NCBI RefSeq assembly: GCF_029168945.1
Contig: NC_083610.1
Span: 74,639,580 to 74,703,579 of the forward strand
Length of the DNA stretch: 64,000 nucleotides
From: Cannabis sativa
Lineage: Eukaryota; Streptophyta; Magnoliopsida; Rosales; Cannabaceae
Reading direction: 5' to 3'
Shown here in pieces: positions 59,991 through 64,000 of the stretch (its first letter is position 1; the number at the start of each line of letters is the position of its first letter). The position numbers and the translations under genes are program-made. The notes beneath the pieces were generated by a model that saw nothing but the letters and a program-made list of their open reading frames with translations, was not told the origin of the DNA and did not search any database.

Positions 59991-61622
59991 CACGTCGCCA
60001 GGAGTATCACATCACCTAATCAGTTGAGCCCATACCTACGCTCGGTACTCATACGTCACTGGTGCCTGTATCTACACGTCACCAGGAGCATCACATCACC
60101 TAATCAGGTGAGCTTGCTTATCACATTCATAATATCATCACATTATCATTGCTTAACCAATCAATCTTTTCACTATAACAATAATAACCACATCTTAATC
60201 TCAATATCAATCAATTCACAACAATACTAATTGTATTACAATACAACGTACTATGCAGTATAATATACTTTTCTTACCTTTAATCCAGGTTCATACATGT
60301 TGGCCAACCCAAGTGGAGAACTATTCCTAATGATCTCGGCCCTATGTCACAACAATGGCAACCAATAAGTGTTTATCCTAAAATACTACTTAATATTCAC
60401 ATAAGACAATCTAGGGTTTTCTACCAAACCGCGCCGTATAAATGCACTAAAATAAAACTTATATTTTGGCTCTAAAATATATACCATATTGTAGAGCTCG
60501 TCACAAGCTTCGAAATGGTATATAGAATGTCCAAAACAGACACCCGAATCAAAAGTTATGACAATAAATACGATTTTTGATCTCCTAGGAATTTCTAAAA
60601 ACAGTGAAACTCAAAAATCCCAAATTTGGCACTCACCGAAACACTACCAAAACTTATCCAAATCACTTCAAACTTCACAAGGCACATATATACCATAAAT
60701 ATTACCATCCTTATGTAAAAGAAATTAAAATTTAGTCCTTAAATGAATAATGTCATTAACGTTCGGACTAAGCTTCAAAAAGTTCCAAACTCGATTTCTA
60801 ACTAAAAATCACCTCAAAGTTAACAAGTAAACATTGAAACTAGTCCCATAGCTACCAAAGAACAATTCTACGAAGTCAAAATCTCCATAACCATTTTCAA
60901 TCACAAAGCTCCTATAAAAAACCAATCGTTTTTAGCTTAAAACGTAATTAAACCATACCTTAAGCTTTTCCTCTTCAAGGATTAGCTATCCCGCTACTAC
61001 CAGAGCTTAGATCGCTAGGTTTCGGGTTGAAAATCAAAGAAAATAGATATAGGAGAAGAAGGTTTTGTAGAAAGGGGAGAACGAGGGTTTCGTTCGTTCG
61101 TTTTTGTTTATGTTTACTGATATAATATATACATAAATTTTAACGAGAAGTTTTATATATATATATATATATATAAATAATATTATTAATAAATATTTTA
61201 TTATTAATAGTTATCTTATTATTTCTTAGCCACTAAGAAACTTCTACTTTTAAGGTAATTGGCCAACTTCGAGTACTCCAAAATATTTCAGTATTACTAA
61301 AATCAACTTATCCCAATAATTCTATCAATATTTCTAACTAAAATTATTGTGAAATTGTTAGCCTCCAATCGGGTCTCTAAGGTTGCAGAACTTGAAAATA
61401 TTTTATTTTAGAAATAACTCATATTATATCTACATTTTTCAAATAAATCTTCGTAATTAATTAAATTACGATTCTTTATCCACTTATCGGATCTTCAGGA
61501 TCATTGAACCTGAAAAATATTTTTAAGCTTATTTACTTACTTATAGTAGATTTGAATTTTATGCTGAAATAGATTAGTAGGATCATAATCCCACTTATTA
61601 CCTAATCAACCCATAATCAACA

Positions 61623-63000
61623 CATTATGTAAGTATGACTGTATCTAGAATAATCGTCAATAAAAGTGACGAAGTATTCATAACCACTTCGAGCTTGAAT
61701 ATTAATAGATCCACACACACTAGTGTGAATAAGCTTAAGTTATTCTTTGGCTCTATTACCTTCTTAAAAAAAAAGGTCTTTTAGCCATCTTACCTCCTAG
61801 AAATGATTATCATTCTAGAAGAGTTTCAACTTTTAGTTCTCTCATAAAACCATTCTTTGTTAATTGGATTATTCTGTTTAGGCCAATATAGCCTAAACGT
61901 AGATATCATAGATACGTTTGATCATCATTAGAAACTTTTTGCCTCTTATTATATTGAGGCAATGCTACTCTAAATAATTAATTGCTCACTTGACTTGAGC
62001 ACATAAAGTCTATTTCTATATTTTGCATAATAAATTGGCGTTCCAAATATAGAATTAATAATCTCATTATTAATAAGCTTAAATGGACTTTGCCAACACA
62101 TTTGACAGACACTTGTGTTCCATTGCCCACTCATATGGTCACCTTTTTATTAGTCAGTTTCCTTGAAAAATCAAGTATTTATATTGAAGAACAAATATTA
62201 TTAGTGGCTCCTGAATCAACAATCCATAAGGATTGATCATCTTCTACTAAATTAGCTTCAAGAACAAATAAATCAAATTTACTTTTCTTAAGCTCAGAGA
62301 GATACTTTTTACAATTTCTCTTCCAGTGTCCCATTATGCCACAATGGAAATACTTGCCTCTCATTTTTGTTATCCTTGGACTTAGGATTGGCTTTGTTTT
62401 TCTTAGCTTTACGTGCCTTTTTGCCTTTCGGCTTGGGCTTGCCACTACTGTTGTCCTTACCGTCCTATTTCCTTTTCTTATCTGAATAAGAAGGAAAGTT
62501 GGACTTTGCTTCAACTTGTTTTACTCACCTTTCTTGGACTTATTCTTGTAAAAGTTTTCAAACATAGTCAACTTGTTCAACTATTGAGTCATGTTGAATT
62601 ATATCTTGTTCATCACATAGCTTGTATTGAACACTTTGAAGCAATGAGTGAACGACTCAAGAATAATGCATACTTGAGTCCTCTTGTCTATGATAGACAT
62701 ACGTGTCTCGGCCTCATGTATTGCCTAATTACTTGCAATACATGATTTCTTAAAGAGACACTACTCAGTAAGGAAAAAATGTGTGGTTCTCACAAACTAA
62801 CATCATATTAAGATTAGATTTCCACTTAAGAAAATATTTACCATTTAGTTTTTCAATTGCTAGTAAAGCATTAAGGAAATTTGACATAGTAGATATTTTT
62901 GAAAATAAATAAAATGACATTATGATTATACTTGAAATATAAATATTATTTCAGAATTTATAAACGTGATGCATGAGTGCATACAAGTAAAACACACAAA
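61623..63000 (-). pseudogene. Ty1/copia gag-protease-integrase remnant
   Basis: On the minus strand, from high to low coordinates: decayed gag; a CCHC knuckle with a protease start at 62514-62179 (CGIMGHWKRNC, then LWIVDSGATNNIC; the protease DSGA is intact); then pre-integrase and integrase start at about 61810-61640 (GKMAKRPF, LIHTSVCGSINIQARSGYEY, FIDDYSRYSH). Reverse transcriptase and RNase H are missing, as the element is cut at about 61622. Several stops are present. Confidence 0.75.
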
Positions 63001-63537
63001 ATCTTGTTTAAGTTATTCTACGATAAAAATCTTTGACAATGAACCGCCGCCTTAGGGTCGGCATCGAGTCAATTTCATTGAGTCTATGAGACAATTCTCA
63101 TCTTTATTATTTTGAAACCTAAATATCTCATATTTTCTTTTCAAAATATAAAGTACCACTTTTTGACCAAGTTAACAACTAACCACTATAAAGCTTAGTT
63201 GCACTTTGTGAGTGTAACCCATATTTTAAATTTCATGACTTAACTTAGTGTATCGCCTTAAGGGTTGAAGTAACAGTAAAATACATCACTTCCTCTTATC
63301 TTAGTCAAGAGATTAACCTTGAGCAACAATTGCAACGTCCTAATCAATAGGGACACCACATGTGTGATTTTATAAAATAGTTAAATACTAATAGATTGAT
63401 TAATTATTAAAAACATCGATAATATTAAAAACTTGACTAAAATAAAACACTAAAAACGAACATTATAATAACATAAAAAGTGTGTTCTGGGGATCCCTGT
63501 TATAAAAAGTTTTACAAAAAAATATATGCGACGATGC
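63001..63537 (-). other. Probable untranslated leader of the copia remnant
   Basis: Lies upstream (minus strand) of the gag remnant and has no coding content. It contains CCGCCTTAGGGTCGGCATCG, a motif of the kind seen in leaders of large copia elements. No primer-binding site was identified. Confidence 0.35.
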
Positions 63538-64000
63538 CTCAAAGTATAAAACTAAAATACACAATAGATACAGCCCAAAATAACTCCTGACAACCTGACA
63601 CGCAGGCCAACAAGGTCAATATGTACATTGCTAGAGAGGACTGTCACCTCATGGTTGATCTAACTTTTCTTTTCCTTTACCTGCACCACATAGCACCCAT
63701 GAGTCACAAGGACTCAGCAGGAAAATTAATAATAATAATAATTATATAGTTTATTATTCGAATATTAGCATTTATACACAATCAGAATCAAACTATCACG
63801 TATTGTTCATAAGATGAAATCCAAATTACTACTGGCATCTACCACGAATAAACATCATTATACAGATATTTGGTAATACAAAACTATTATACCAATAATA
63901 GAATTCATATTCATTTAATCATATAAATTATATATATGTTACCTCATAAAGTAACTATCTACATTACATCACGTTGCCTAATTAGGTAAGTCGATGCTTT
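63538..64000 (-). repeat. Second copy of the 57084-57560 repeat (runs off the window)
   Basis: Direct repeat of 57084 onward with scattered substitutions, ending at the window edge within the segment matching 57547 (TAATTAGGTAAGTCGATGCTTT). It may be the partner LTR of the 57084-61622 region. Confidence 0.7.

Larger units (their letters stand above)
57084..61622 (-). mobile_element. Long LTR-like region, minus orientation, interrupted by a solo LTR
   Basis: 57084-57560 is repeated in the same direction at 63538-64000 (shared landmarks: GTCAATATGTACATTG, GTCACAAGGACTCAGCA, TTTCGAATATTA-like text, ATAAGATGAAATCC). Read on the minus strand it would start TGTTGATTATGG at 61622. The pair could be the two LTRs of one minus-strand element with the copia remnant between them, or two independent insertions. 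It contains degenerate tandem repeats (57525-58069, resumed at 59991-60115). The 58070-59990 insertion is foreign to it. A (TA)n run lies at 61145-61174. Confidence 0.5.

Noticed and set aside
57525..60115. CRISPR-like alternation of repeats and spacers
   Set aside because: Plant nuclear context, repeats degenerate and of variable spacing, within an LTR-like region, no cas genes.

Overview
The window is nuclear DNA of a flowering plant. It has long AT-rich stretches, GT-AG introns of plant size, a UPL1/UPL2-type HECT ligase of about 3,700 residues, an HVA22 family gene, and dense plant transposon remains (Mutator-like, hAT, CACTA, Tourist-like, LINE, Ty1/copia, Ty3/gypsy). Protein similarity judged from memory suggests a rosid eudicot, perhaps Rosales; this is not firm.

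Three host genes are supported. Copy A of a giant HECT E3 ubiquitin ligase enters at base 1 already inside its fifth exon and ends at 5476 (+ strand). Copy B, a complete paralogue of the same gene, spans 23768-38251 (+) in 16 exons and encodes 3,692 residues. The two are direct repeats: 1-9002 aligns with 32753-40207, exons, introns and 3' flank included, apart from indels. Downstream of copy B and convergent with it, a minus-strand gene (43283-40645, five exons, 412 residues) joins an HVA22/TB2-DP1 membrane domain, a U1-type C2H2 zinc finger and an RNase H domain with its four acidic residues in place. This fusion is the most unusual coding object in the window.

The two copies carry reciprocal insertions: a 2.25 kb Mutator-like derivative only in copy A (6372-8618) and an 811 bp element only in copy B (38934-39744). 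Each has an 8 bp target duplication and a matching empty site in the other copy, so both entered after the duplication.

9-23 kb, between the ligase copies, is a transposon graveyard: a LINE remnant, a terminal-inverted-repeat element nested inside another (11.45-13.15 kb), a fragment of a PDR-type ABC transporter gene, a 4.4 kb hAT shell (14.16-18.6 kb) holding an LTR fragment and a CACTA end, a 740 bp hAT-type MITE inserted at the edge of that shell, a DUF1985-type pseudogene, and a Tourist-like MITE.

43-64 kb is retroelement territory: a minus-strand MULE transposase pseudogene; a Ty3/gypsy chromovirus inserted into it, whose 5' LTR, partial gag and a piece of MULE flank have been tandemly duplicated; a minus-oriented long-LTR region with degenerate tandem repeats that is itself interrupted by a 1.9 kb solo LTR with perfect target duplication; and a minus-strand Ty1/copia gag-protease-integrase remnant. 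No rRNA, tRNA, CRISPR or prokaryotic-type feature was recognised.
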